NCBI GenBank assembly: GCA_963932545.1 | Contig: CAWVRH010000002.1 | Span: 78,482-142,481, forward strand | DNA: 64,000 nucleotides | Direction of reading: 5' to 3' | Source: UBA8337 sp963932545 | GTDB taxonomy: Bacteria; Pseudomonadota; Alphaproteobacteria; RS24 | In this document: piece by piece, positions 25,138 through 34,076 of the stretch | Layout of the letters: every line of letters begins with the position of its first letter | How positions within the stretch are numbered: the first letter of the stretch is position 1 | Notes under the pieces: model-generated | What the model was told of the DNA's origin: nothing | Seen by the model: only the letters and a program-made list of their open reading frames with translations | Databases searched by the model: none | Program-made: the position numbers and the translations under genes

Positions 25138-25176
25138 GTTCATGCCTAGAATTAACTTCAGCGACATGAGGAAACT

Positions 25177-26346
25177 ATGAATATCCACGAATACCAAGCC
25201 AAACAGGTCTTGAAAGAATTTGGCGTGCCAGTGCCCAAGGGCGGGGTCGCGTTTAGCGTCGATGAGGCTGTGAAAGTGGCCGAAGACTTAGGCGGCCCAG
25301 TTTGGGTTGTGAAAGCTCAAATCCATGCCGGCGGACGCGGCAAAGGCGGCGGGGTAACCGTGGTTAAGTCTATCGACGATGTGCGCACCGAGAGCGAGCG
25401 TATTTTGGGCATGACGTTAATCACGCCGCAAACTGGCCCGGAAGGCAAACATGTCGGACGCATTTACGTTGAAGAGGGGTCTGACATTGCGCGCGAACTT
25501 TATCTCTCGGCTTTGGTCGATCGCGCCACGTCGCGCATCTCGTTTATTGCCTCCACCGAAGGCGGCATGGACATCGAAGAAGTTGCAGAACATACGCCAG
25601 AAAAAATTCTGACTGTCAGCGTCGATCCTGCCTCGGGCGTCTCGGCGCATCACGGCCGCCAAATCGCATTTGCTTTGGGCCTTGAAGGCGACCAAGTCAA
25701 ACAAATGACCAAGCTGATTAGCAATCTCTATCAGGCGGTTATCGAGAAAGACATGTCGCTGCTCGAGATTAACCCTCTGGTGGTAACCAAGGCTGGCGAT
25801 ATTATTTGTCTCGATGCAAAAGTCGATTTCGATAGCAATGCGCTGTATCGCCATCCCGATATTATGGAGCTGCGCGACTTCGACGAAGAAGATCCGGCCG
25901 AAATTGAGGCTTCTAAATATGACCTGTCTTACATCAAACTAGACGGCAAAATTGGCTGCATGGTAAATGGCGCAGGCTTGGCCATGGCGACCATGGACAT
26001 CATTAAATTATATGGCTCGGAGCCTGCCAACTTCCTAGATGTTGGCGGCGGGGCGACCAAAGAAAAAGTCACCGAAGCGTTTAAAATCATCCTATCGGAT
26101 GACAGCGTAGAGGGCATTTTGGTAAATATTTTTGGCGGTATTATGCGCTGCGATATCATCGCCGAGGGCGTTGTGGCTGCGGCTAAAGAGCTGAGCCTAG
26201 ACGTGCCTTTGGTGGTGCGCCTAGAGGGCACCAATGTAGATTTGGGTAAAGAAATCATGGCCAACTCTGGCCTGCCAATTATCCCAGCTGACAATTTGAA
26301 TGACGCGGCAGAAAAAATTGTGGCCGCTGTGAAGGAGGCCGCGTAA
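25177..26346 (+). CDS. sucC: Succinyl-CoA synthetase beta subunit
   Basis: ADP-forming subunit of succinyl-CoA ligase (TCA cycle). The 389-residue protein has the ATP-grasp start MNIHEYQAKQVLKEFGVPVP, the nucleotide-site VVKAQIHAGGRGKGGGV, LEINPLVVT and the C-terminal IFGGIMRCDIIAEGVV. The stop overlaps the sucD start (TAATG), matching the 1:1 subunit ratio. First gene of sucC-sucD-sucA-sucB-lpdA. Confidence 0.98.
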   Translation: MNIHEYQAKQVLKEFGVPVPKGGVAFSVDEAVKVAEDLGGPVWVVKAQIHAGGRGKGGGVTVVKSIDDVRTESERILGMTLITPQTGPEGKHVGRIYVEEGSDIARELYLSALVDRATSRISFIASTEGGMDIEEVAEHTPEKILTVSVDPASGVSAHHGRQIAFALGLEGDQVKQMTKLISNLYQAVIEKDMSLLEINPLVVTKAGDIICLDAKVDFDSNALYRHPDIMELRDFDEEDPAEIEASKYDLSYIKLDGKIGCMVNGAGLAMATMDIIKLYGSEPANFLDVGGGATKEKVTEAFKIILSDDSVEGILVNIFGGIMRCDIIAEGVVAAAKELSLDVPLVVRLEGTNVDLGKEIMANSGLPIIPADNLNDAAEKIVAAVKEAA

Positions 26347-27221
26347 TGTCTGTATTGGTCAACAAAGACACCAAAGTAATTTGCCAAGGGTTCACCGGTA
26401 GCCAAGGCACTTTCCACTCCGAACAAGCGATTGCTTACGGCACGAAAATGGTCGGCGGCGTGACGCCCGGACGAGGTGGTTCCGTCCATCTTGATTTGCC
26501 AGTGTTTGACACGGTTGGTGCCGCTGTTGAAAAAACCGGCGCGACCGCGTCGGCGATTTACGTGCCGCCGCCGTTTGCAGCCGATGCCATTTTGGAAGCT
26601 ATTGAGGCGGGCATTGAGCTTGCGGTTTGCATTACCGAAGGCATTCCAGTTACCGATATGATCCGTGTGAAGCGCGCCCTCGAAGGCTCGAATACGCGCC
26701 TTGTCGGCCCCAATTGCCCAGGTGTGATTACCCCTGGCGAATGCAAAATCGGCATTATGCCCGGCCACATTCACCGTCGCGGCTCGGTTGGTATTGTTTC
26801 GCGTTCGGGCACATTGACGTATGAGGCTGTGGCACAAACCACGGCTGCGGGTCTGGGCCAATCGACGTGTATTGGTATCGGCGGCGACCCCGTCAATGGT
26901 ACGAATTTCATCGATTGCTTGGAAATGTTCCTCGGTGATGACGAAACCGAAAGCATCATCATGATTGGCGAGATTGGCGGTTCGGCCGAAGAAGAAGCGG
27001 CTGAATTTTTGAAAGCGTCGAAAGTGAAGAAACCTATGGTTGGCTTTATTGCGGGCGTTACAGCGCCTCCGGGTCGTCGTATGGGCCATGCTGGCGCGAT
27101 TATCGCGGGCGGCAAAGGCGGTGCGGAAGACAAAATGGAAGCCATGCGTTCGGCAGGCATTACGGTTTCGCCTTCGCCGGCTTCTTTGGGCACGACTTTG
27201 GTCGATGTCCTAAGCGGATAA
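26346..27221 (+). CDS. sucD: Succinyl-CoA synthetase alpha subunit
   Basis: Carries the phosphohistidine of succinyl-CoA ligase. The 291 residues include VICQGFTGSQGTFHSEQAI at the CoA-binding fold, GPNCPGVITPGECKIGIMPG, the GIVSRSGTLTYE segment, and the active histidine in GRRMGHAGAI near residue 245. It starts within the sucC stop codon. A 13-bp inverted repeat follows before sucA. Confidence 0.98.
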   Translation: MSVLVNKDTKVICQGFTGSQGTFHSEQAIAYGTKMVGGVTPGRGGSVHLDLPVFDTVGAAVEKTGATASAIYVPPPFAADAILEAIEAGIELAVCITEGIPVTDMIRVKRALEGSNTRLVGPNCPGVITPGECKIGIMPGHIHRRGSVGIVSRSGTLTYEAVAQTTAAGLGQSTCIGIGGDPVNGTNFIDCLEMFLGDDETESIIMIGEIGGSAEEEAAEFLKASKVKKPMVGFIAGVTAPPGRRMGHAGAIIAGGKGGAEDKMEAMRSAGITVSPSPASLGTTLVDVLSG

Positions 27222-27226
27222 ATATT

Positions 27227-27258
27227 TTTTACCGGCACCCTTTTCGGTGCCGGTAAAA
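27227..27258 (+). other. 13-bp inverted repeat between sucD and sucA
   Basis: TTTTACCGGCACC at 27227-27239 is perfectly complementary to 27246-27258, with a 6-base loop, starting 6 bases after the sucD stop. The downstream flank is A-rich rather than T-rich on the plus strand, so it is not a standard terminator for sucCD. It could act as an mRNA-end stabiliser, a partial attenuator or a binding site. Confidence 0.6.
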
Positions 27259-27331
27259 GCACTACATTAAGGAATGGCTTAAGTCGGAACGCTCGGCTAT
27301 TGTGTATACAGAGTTAAATTGGAAGTTGAAG

Positions 27332-30316
27332 ATGTCTGAAGAAACATCAAGTTCAAATAACGCCAACACCGCATCCCAGAGCTTTTCCGAAAGCCTGTTG
27401 GATGGCTCCAACGTCTTATACCTTGAACAAGTTTACGCACGCTATAAAGCGGGCGACACCACTCTCGAAGCTGAGTGGGGCGCTTATTTTACGGCTATGG
27501 AAGCTGGCGAGCCGGCTCCCGCCCCCCATGTTCCAAGCTGGCAGCGCGAAGACTGGCCCCCTGCCATCAATGGCGAGCTAACGTCAGCCCTCGATGCGCA
27601 TTGGCCGAGCGAGCTTGTCGACGACCTGCCATCGCCCGATCGTTTGGGCGCCGCTCTTTCTTCGCGTATTAGCAATGAGACGGAAGTTCGAGCCGCCACC
27701 CTAGACAGTGTGCGCGCCATTATGATGATCCGTGCCTATCGGTTTCGCGGTCATTTGGCCGCCGATTTGGACCCCCTAGGCATCGAGCCTCCCGGCTCGC
27801 ACCCTGAGTTAGACCCGACCTCTTATGGCTTTACCGAGGCGGATTTTGATCGGCCAATTTTCATCGACTTTGTGTTGGGCTTAGAGACCGCGACGATACG
27901 CGAGATGCTAGAAATTTTGCGCCGCACCTATTGCGGCACCGTGGCTTTGGAATTCATGCATATTTCCGACCCGGAAGAAAAAGCTTGGCTGCAAGAGCGC
28001 ATCGAGGGGCCGGACAAAGAGATTGCCTTTACCAAAGAAGGTAAATTGGCGATTTTCCAAAAACTGGTCGAAGCCGAAGGGCTAGAGAAATTTATCGACG
28101 TTAAATATACCGGCACCAAACGTTTCGGGCTGGATGGCGGCGAGGCGATGATTCCGGCTTTGGAGCAAATTATCAAACGCGGTGGCAATCTTGGCGTTGA
28201 AGAAATTCTCTTCGGCATGCCGCATCGCGGCCGCTTAAACGTTTTGACCAATGTGATGGGCAAACCTTTTGCAGCCCTGTTTCATGAGTTCAAAGGTGGC
28301 TCGGCCAACCCCGAAGACATTGAAGGCTCGGGGGATGTGAAATATCACCTCGGTGCGTCTTCGGACCGCGAGTTTGACGGCAATAAAGTGCATCTGTCGC
28401 TTTCGCCCAACCCGTCGCATCTCGAAGCCGTAGATCCTGTGGTGCTGGGCAAAGCCCGCGCCAAGCAAGACCAATATAAAGACAAACCCCGCGCCATGGC
28501 CGACCGGACAAAAGTCATTCCGCTGCTATTGCACGGCGATGCCGCATTTGCGGGCCAAGGCATTGTCGCGGAATGCTTGGGTCTATCGGGGCTGATTGGG
28601 CATAAGTCGGGCGGCTCTATTCATTTTATCGTTAACAATCAAATTGGCTTCACCACCAATCCGCGGTTCTCGCGCTCGTCGCCGTATCCGTCGGATGTGG
28701 CGAAAATGGTGGAAGCGCCGATTTTCCACGTGAATGGCGATGACCCAGAGGCGGTTGTTTTTGCCGCCAAAGTGGCGACGGAGTTTCGTCAGAAATTCCA
28801 AAAGCCTGTCGTCATCGACATGTTCTGCTATCGCCGCTATGGCCACAATGAAGGCGATGAGCCGGCGTTCACGCAGCCGACCATGTATGCCAAAATTAAG
28901 CAGCATGAAACCATCGTGCAAAAATATGGCACGCGCCTGAAAGCCGAAGGCCTGCTGGACGAGCAAGGCATTGAAACGGCTCGGGCTGGCTATCGCGCGA
29001 CTTTGGACGAGGCTTTCGAGACCGCCAATACGTATCGGCCAGACAAAGCCGATTGGCTGGATGGCAAATGGTCAGGGCTAGAGCAAAAGCGGCGCGAATT
29101 TGTTCGCGCAGAAACCGGAGTAGAGCGCGACGTATTATTGGAAATTGGTCGCGGGCTTACCCGTGTGCCCGAAGGCTTTAATCTGCATCGCGCGCTGGTT
29201 CGTCAGCTCAAGGCAAAAGATGAAATGTTTGCAACGGGCGAGGGCTTTGATTGGGCCACGGCCGAGGCCTTGGCTTTTGGTTCGTTGGTTGTAGAGCATA
29301 ATACGGTGCGCCTATCCGGCCAAGATAGTGAGCGCGGAACTTTCTCGCAGCGCCATTCGTCTTGGATCGACCAAAAAACCGAGCGCCGTTACAAACCGCT
29401 AAAATATATTCGCGAAGACCAAGCCCTGTTCGAGGTTATCAACTCGATGCTGTCGGAAGTGGCGGTTTTGGGATTTGAATATGGCTACTCTTTGGCGGAC
29501 CCGAACGCGCTGGTTTTATGGGAAGCGCAATTTGGCGATTTCGCGAATGGCGCGCAGGTTCTCGTCGACCAATTTATTGCGTCGGGTGAGATTAAATGGC
29601 TGCGGATGTCGGGGCTGGTTATGCTGCTGCCGCATGGTTATGAGGGGCAGGGACCAGAGCATTCCTCGGCTCGTCTCGAGCGTTATTTGCAGCTTTGTGC
29701 GGAAGAAAATATGCAAGTTGCCAATTGCACGACGCCAGCTAATTATTTCCACATCTTGCGCCGTCAGCAAAAACGAAATTTCCGCAAACCGTTAATCTTA
29801 ATGACGCCCAAGTCTTTATTGCGGCATAAAAAATGCGTCTCGACGATAGCCGAAATGGAAACCGGCTCGTCGTTCCACCGCGTTTTGTGGGACGATAAAG
29901 ACGAGCGTTTGGCTGGCGGTCTTGTGGCGCCTGAAAAAATTCGTCGCGTGGTGATGTGTTCGGGCAAGGTTTATTTTGACTTGCTGGAAGCGCGCGATGC
30001 GGCGGGTATTGACGATGTGTATATCATGCGGGTGGAGCAATTATACCCGGTGCCGGTTGGGCCTTTGTTGGCTGAATTGGAGCCTTTTGCGCATGCGGAA
30101 ATGGTTTGGTGCCAAGAGGAGCCGCGCAATATGGGCGCGTGGAGCTTCATTGAGGCTGAGCTGGAAAACGTATTAAAAACTTTGAGCGCTGCGCATACAC
30201 GCCCTGCCTATGCAGGTCGGGCGGCGGCAGCCTCGACGGCCACGGGCCAAATGAGCCGCCATTTGCGACAGCGCGATGCGCTATTGCAAGGCGCCTTGAT
30301 TGATCCTCTAGACTAG
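27332..30316 (+). CDS. sucA: 2-oxoglutarate dehydrogenase E1 component
   Basis: Thiamine-diphosphate-dependent decarboxylase of the 2-oxoglutarate dehydrogenase complex. From the ATG at 27332 (MSEETSS), behind a GGAAG site, it has 994 residues, usual for SucA. Visible regions are the N-terminal SFSESLLDGSNVLYLEQVYARYK that docks E2, the MPHRGRLNVL segment, the ThDP/Mg site GDAAFAGQGIVAE with IVNNQIGFTT, and the C-terminal YEGQGPEHSSARLER. An in-frame start at 27302 is possible but less supported. sucB follows after 21 bases. Confidence 0.98.
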   Translation: MSEETSSSNNANTASQSFSESLLDGSNVLYLEQVYARYKAGDTTLEAEWGAYFTAMEAGEPAPAPHVPSWQREDWPPAINGELTSALDAHWPSELVDDLPSPDRLGAALSSRISNETEVRAATLDSVRAIMMIRAYRFRGHLAADLDPLGIEPPGSHPELDPTSYGFTEADFDRPIFIDFVLGLETATIREMLEILRRTYCGTVALEFMHISDPEEKAWLQERIEGPDKEIAFTKEGKLAIFQKLVEAEGLEKFIDVKYTGTKRFGLDGGEAMIPALEQIIKRGGNLGVEEILFGMPHRGRLNVLTNVMGKPFAALFHEFKGGSANPEDIEGSGDVKYHLGASSDREFDGNKVHLSLSPNPSHLEAVDPVVLGKARAKQDQYKDKPRAMADRTKVIPLLLHGDAAFAGQGIVAECLGLSGLIGHKSGGSIHFIVNNQIGFTTNPRFSRSSPYPSDVAKMVEAPIFHVNGDDPEAVVFAAKVATEFRQKFQKPVVIDMFCYRRYGHNEGDEPAFTQPTMYAKIKQHETIVQKYGTRLKAEGLLDEQGIETARAGYRATLDEAFETANTYRPDKADWLDGKWSGLEQKRREFVRAETGVERDVLLEIGRGLTRVPEGFNLHRALVRQLKAKDEMFATGEGFDWATAEALAFGSLVVEHNTVRLSGQDSERGTFSQRHSSWIDQKTERRYKPLKYIREDQALFEVINSMLSEVAVLGFEYGYSLADPNALVLWEAQFGDFANGAQVLVDQFIASGEIKWLRMSGLVMLLPHGYEGQGPEHSSARLERYLQLCAEENMQVANCTTPANYFHILRRQQKRNFRKPLILMTPKSLLRHKKCVSTIAEMETGSSFHRVLWDDKDERLAGGLVAPEKIRRVVMCSGKVYFDLLEARDAAGIDDVYIMRVEQLYPVPVGPLLAELEPFAHAEMVWCQEEPRNMGAWSFIEAELENVLKTLSAAHTRPAYAGRAAAASTATGQMSRHLRQRDALLQGALIDPLD

Positions 30317-30337
30317 ATAGAGAGAGCGGAGAACCCT

Positions 30338-31645
30338 ATGTCCAATGAAATTCGCGTTCCAGAATTAGGCGAATCGATTACCGAAGCCACCATCGCGCAA
30401 TGGTATAAAAAACCAGGCGATACGGTAGCTGTCGATGAGCCGCTTTGTGAGTTAGAAACCGATAAAGTAACCATCGAAGTGCCGGCTCAATCGGCGGGTA
30501 TCTTGGCGGAGGTTATGGTGAAGGAAGGCGATACGGTGGAAGTGGGCGCGCTTTTGGGCACGCTCGGAGAAGGCTCCGGGGCATCCGCTGCGGCTCCATC
30601 TCCGGCCCCAGCCTCTACTACTCCATCTGCTCCACCTGCGCCAGAAGTAGCCGCGCCTGTTGCCGCCGATACATCTGATCTATCCTCTCTATCTCCGGCG
30701 GTGCGCCGTGTGGTGGAAGAACATGGCCTCAACCCTGCCGATATTTCGGGCACGGGAAAGGGCGGTCGCCTGACCAAAGAAGATGCGATGAACGCGGCCA
30801 AAGGCACTCCGCCTCCAAGTGGGCCTCCAAGTGGGCCTCCAAGTGGGCCTCCAAGTGGGCCTCCAAGTGGGCCTGCAAGTGCGCCAGCAAGTGCGCCAGC
30901 AAGCGCTCCCATGCCCGCCACATCCGCCCCCGTGGGCGACCCTTCGGCAGGCGAAGAGCGGGTAAAAATGACCCGTTTGCGCAAAACCATCGCGGCGCGT
31001 TTGAAAGAAAGCCAAAACACGGCAGCACAACTGACTACTTTCAACGAAGTGGACATGGGCGCGCTGATGGAATTGCGGCGCAGTTATAAAGACTTGTTCG
31101 AGAAGAAATACGGCGCGCGGCTTGGCTTCATGAGCTTTTTCGTGCGGGCCTGTGTGACGGCTTTGCGCGAAATTCCAGCGGTTAACGCGGAAATCCAAGG
31201 CGATGAATTAGTCTATAAAAAATACGTCAATATGGGCGTCGCTGTCGGCACCGAAAAAGGCCTTGTGGTGCCTGTGGTGCGCGATGTCCAAAAAATGAAT
31301 TTGGCGGAAGTTGAATTGGCGATTGCAGCCTACGGCGTAAAAGCGCGCGATGGCAAATTAGGCATTGCTGATTTGCAAGGCGGCACATTTACTTTGTCCA
31401 ACGGTGGCGTCTATGGCTCTTTGATGAGCACGCCGATTTTGAACACGCCGCAATCGGGCATTCTGGGTATTCATAAAATCCAAGACCGTCCGGTGGTTGT
31501 CGATGGCGAGATTAAAATTCGCCCGATGATGTATCTCGCCCTGTCTTATGACCACCGCATTGTCGATGGCAAAGAGGCGGTCACTTTCTTGGTGCGCATC
31601 AAAGAATGTCTAGAAAACCCTGAGCGTATGCTGCTCGATATTTAA
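30338..31645 (+). CDS. sucB: 2-oxoglutarate dehydrogenase E2 (dihydrolipoyl succinyltransferase)
   Basis: Core of the 2-oxoglutarate dehydrogenase complex. The 435 residues contain one lipoyl domain (ELETDKVTIEVP, lipoyl-lysine 43), a flexible Ala/Pro linker, the peripheral-subunit-binding domain (SPAVRRVVEEHGLNPADI), a second linker, and the catalytic acyltransferase domain with LSYDHRIVDGKEAV near the end. The second linker is unusual: a run of PPSG units followed by ASAP units, encoded by a 12-bp tandem array. Lies between sucA and lpdA with short gaps. Confidence 0.98.
   Translation: MSNEIRVPELGESITEATIAQWYKKPGDTVAVDEPLCELETDKVTIEVPAQSAGILAEVMVKEGDTVEVGALLGTLGEGSGASAAAPSPAPASTTPSAPPAPEVAAPVAADTSDLSSLSPAVRRVVEEHGLNPADISGTGKGGRLTKEDAMNAAKGTPPPSGPPSGPPSGPPSGPPSGPASAPASAPASAPMPATSAPVGDPSAGEERVKMTRLRKTIAARLKESQNTAAQLTTFNEVDMGALMELRRSYKDLFEKKYGARLGFMSFFVRACVTALREIPAVNAEIQGDELVYKKYVNMGVAVGTEKGLVVPVVRDVQKMNLAEVELAIAAYGVKARDGKLGIADLQGGTFTLSNGGVYGSLMSTPILNTPQSGILGIHKIQDRPVVVDGEIKIRPMMYLALSYDHRIVDGKEAVTFLVRIKECLENPERMLLDI
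30812..30907 (+). repeat. Eight 12-bp tandem repeats in the sucB linker
   Basis: Five exact copies of cctccaagtggg begin at 30812, 30824, 30836, 30848 and 30860, followed by three variant units (cctgcaagtgcg, ccagcaagtgcg, ccagcaagcgct) up to 30907. They encode PPSG x5 and then ASAP-type units. Exact identity at third positions points to recent slippage expansion. Confidence 0.95.
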
Positions 31646-31672
31646 TTCGATTTCAACAATGAGGAAACACGC

Positions 31673-33082
31673 ATGAGCGACGATAGTTTCGATCTTGTCA
31701 TCATCGGCGCCGGACCTGGCGGCTATGTCTGTGCTTTGCGCGCGGCGCAATTGGGTTTGAAAACCGCCTGTATCGATAAACGCGGCGAGCCAGGCGGCAC
31801 CTGTTTAAATGTTGGCTGCATTCCCTCAAAAGCGCTTTTGCATGCCTCGGAAGTTTTTGCACAAGCTCAACATGCAGGCGATATGGGCATTAAACTCGGC
31901 TCGGTCAAACTCGATCTTGAAAAGATGATGGCCTATAAGCAATCCGGCATTGATGGCAATACGCAAGGCGTGGGCTTTCTTTTAAAGAAAAACAAAATTG
32001 AAGAAATCAAAGGAGCGGCAACGCTCACCGCGCCAGGAAAAGTGGACGTGGCGTTGCTGGATGGCGGCACGCGCCAGTTGAGTGCAAAGAACATTGTCAT
32101 TGCCACAGGCTCCGAAGTAACGCCTTTGCCAGGTATTGAAATTGATGAAGACCGCATTGTCTCATCGACGGGCGCGCTTTCTTTTGACGCCGTGCCAAAA
32201 CATTTGGTGATTGTGGGCGCAGGTATTATCGGGCTGGAGTTGGGCTCGGTCTGGCGCCGTTTGGGCGCAGAAGTAACCGTGGTGGAATATCTCGATCGCA
32301 TCACGCCGGGTGTCGATGCCGATTTGGCAAAAAACTTTCAGCGGGTTTTGAAAAAACAGGGCATAAAATTCAGGCTCGGCAAAAAAGTTACGGGCGCCAA
32401 AGCTCTCAAGGCTTCGGCTAAATTAACCCTCGCGCCCGCCTCTGGCGACGGCGAAGAAGAAACACTCACCGCAGACCGCGTTTTGGTTTCCATTGGTCGT
32501 CGACCCTACACACAAGGCTTGGGCCTTGAGGCGGTTGGCGTGACGCGCGATGGCGCAGGTCGCATTGAAACCGACGCGCATTTTAAAACCAATATCGACG
32601 GCATTTACGCGCTTGGCGATGTAATTTCTGGCCCTATGTTGGCGCATAAAGCCGAAGACGAAGGCGTCGCCTTAGCCGAACATTTGGCCGGCAAACCATC
32701 GCATGTGAACTACGATGTTATTCCGGGCGTCATCTACACGGCACCAGAAGTGGCTTGGGTTGGCAAAAGCGAAGAAGAGCTGAAGGACGCGGGCACCGAG
32801 TATAAAGTCGGCAAGTTTCCGTTCACTGCCAATGGTCGCGCCAAAGTAAATGGCACCACCGATGGGTTCGTGAAAATTCTGGCCGATGCCCATACGGATA
32901 AAGTATTGGGCGTGCATATTCTGGGCGCGCAGGCTGGCGACATGATTGCGGAAGCGGCTGTAGCGATGGAGTTCTCGGCCAGTGCTGAGGATATCGCGCG
33001 CACCTGCCACGCGCATCCGACGCTTACCGAAGCGGTTAAGGAAGCGGCGTTAGCGGTCGATGGCCGCGCGCTACATATGTAG
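31673..33082 (+). CDS. lpdA: Dihydrolipoyl dehydrogenase (E3)
   Basis: FAD flavoprotein that reoxidises dihydrolipoamide with NAD. The 469-residue protein has the FAD fold VIIGAGPGGYVCALRAAQLG, the redox disulfide in GGTCLNVGCIPSKALLH, the NAD fold IVGAGIIGLELGSVW, the YALGDVISGPMLAHKA segment, and the C-terminal catalytic HAHPTLTEA. As the last gene of sucCDAB-lpdA it is most likely dedicated to 2-oxoglutarate dehydrogenase, though it may also serve pyruvate dehydrogenase. Confidence 0.97.
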   Translation: MSDDSFDLVIIGAGPGGYVCALRAAQLGLKTACIDKRGEPGGTCLNVGCIPSKALLHASEVFAQAQHAGDMGIKLGSVKLDLEKMMAYKQSGIDGNTQGVGFLLKKNKIEEIKGAATLTAPGKVDVALLDGGTRQLSAKNIVIATGSEVTPLPGIEIDEDRIVSSTGALSFDAVPKHLVIVGAGIIGLELGSVWRRLGAEVTVVEYLDRITPGVDADLAKNFQRVLKKQGIKFRLGKKVTGAKALKASAKLTLAPASGDGEEETLTADRVLVSIGRRPYTQGLGLEAVGVTRDGAGRIETDAHFKTNIDGIYALGDVISGPMLAHKAEDEGVALAEHLAGKPSHVNYDVIPGVIYTAPEVAWVGKSEEELKDAGTEYKVGKFPFTANGRAKVNGTTDGFVKILADAHTDKVLGVHILGAQAGDMIAEAAVAMEFSASAEDIARTCHAHPTLTEAVKEAALAVDGRALHM

Positions 33083-33121
33083 CTAATTCTTAGCTCTATC
33101 TCTGGCGCTAATTCTTAGCGC
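33081..33121. repeat. Twin small palindromes with shared core between lpdA and xerC
   Basis: The 13-mer gctaattcttagc occurs twice: in agctaattcttagct (33081-33095, 6-bp stem) and in a 7-bp stem version at 33105-33121. Each is a hairpin with a TTC loop. The second contains the xerC stop codon. No T tract follows on either strand. Confidence 0.6.
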
Positions 33122-34058
33122 GGGGATGCGCCTTATCGTAAACATCCATCAAAGCATTGGCGTCGATTTGCGTATAAATCTGCGTCGAGCTTAATTGCGC
33201 ATGACCGAGCAATTCTTGAATGGTTCGCAAATCCCCGCCGGCGGATAGCAAGTGCGTAGCAAAACTATGACGCAAGGCATGCGGCGTCACCGTGTCGGGC
33301 AAGTTGAGGGCGCGGCGCAAACCCGCCACCATCATTTGCGCTTGGCGCGCCGATAAAACGCCGCCGCGCTTGCCACGAAACAGCGGCTCTTGTGCGCGCA
33401 TATCAAATGGGGCGGCTTGCAGATACGCCATCAGCGCTTTATGCATCATCGGCAGTAGCGGCACATCGCGCATTTTCCCGCCTTTGCCCATCACCCGAAG
33501 GCCAGCGTCGGCGTGTTTGGGAAGATCGGCGCGGGTCAGGCTCAAGGCTTCTGAGATACGAAGCCCCGCGCCATAAAGCAGCGCCAAAAGCGCGCCATCG
33601 CGCAAGCCCACCCATGGCTCTTTCGGGCTCACCAAAGCCAATTGGATAAGCCGCAAAGCATCGTCTGCCGCTACGGGGCGAGGCAGGCTCCGTTTGGCTT
33701 TGGGCGGGTTCAATAAGCTAAAGGCTTCGCTGGTTGGGATGTCTTGCGCGGTCAAATGAGTGACGAAACTGCGAACCCCCGACAGGCTGCGCAATAGCGA
33801 GCGACTGGTTGTGCCCTGTCTGCGCCGCATGGCCATGAAAGCTCGCAAATCGCGCAGCTTAACTTTGGCAAAAAATACCAACTCTAGCTCGCTATCCTCG
33901 CCGTCCACCATAGACTCTAAAAATTGGCGCATGTCGCGCGTATAGGCTTCTAATGTATGCGGGCTTACGCGGGCTTGGTCCTTTAGCGTTTGCGTCCAAC
34001 GCGCAAGCTGGTCGCGTAAATCTTGCGCCAAGGCCAGTTCATCAAACGCGCTACTCAT
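33108..34058 (-). CDS. xerC: Tyrosine recombinase XerC
   Basis: Site-specific recombinase that resolves chromosome dimers at dif. The 316 residues have an N-terminal SAM-like DNA-binding domain (SPHTLEAYTRDMRQFL) and the catalytic domain with all key residues visible: Arg in GAGLRISEAL, Lys in GKGGKMRDVPL, HALRHSFATHLL, LGHAQLSSTQIY and the nucleophile Tyr in IYTQID. XerC and XerD are hard to tell apart by eye; chromosomal position next to priA, with no mobile-element signs, supports XerC. Downstream of fsa in the same transcript, 18 bases apart. Confidence 0.92.
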   Translation of the reverse strand: MSSAFDELALAQDLRDQLARWTQTLKDQARVSPHTLEAYTRDMRQFLESMVDGEDSELELVFFAKVKLRDLRAFMAMRRRQGTTSRSLLRSLSGVRSFVTHLTAQDIPTSEAFSLLNPPKAKRSLPRPVAADDALRLIQLALVSPKEPWVGLRDGALLALLYGAGLRISEALSLTRADLPKHADAGLRVMGKGGKMRDVPLLPMMHKALMAYLQAAPFDMRAQEPLFRGKRGGVLSARQAQMMVAGLRRALNLPDTVTPHALRHSFATHLLSAGGDLRTIQELLGHAQLSSTQIYTQIDANALMDVYDKAHPRAKN

Positions 34059-34076
34059 GATTTTAGCGGTGTCTGT

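Noticed and set aside
25929..27089. 386-codon open frame on the minus strand
   Set aside because: It lies antisense to sucC and sucD, has an Arg/Asn/His-rich composition typical of shadow frames, and shows no recognisable domain.
30812..30907. CRISPR-like reading of the 12-bp repeat array
   Set aside because: Units are contiguous without spacers and lie in frame within sucB.
33108..34058. Integrase marking a mobile element
   Set aside because: XerC-like sequence in a conserved chromosomal neighbourhood; no attachment repeats or cargo genes.
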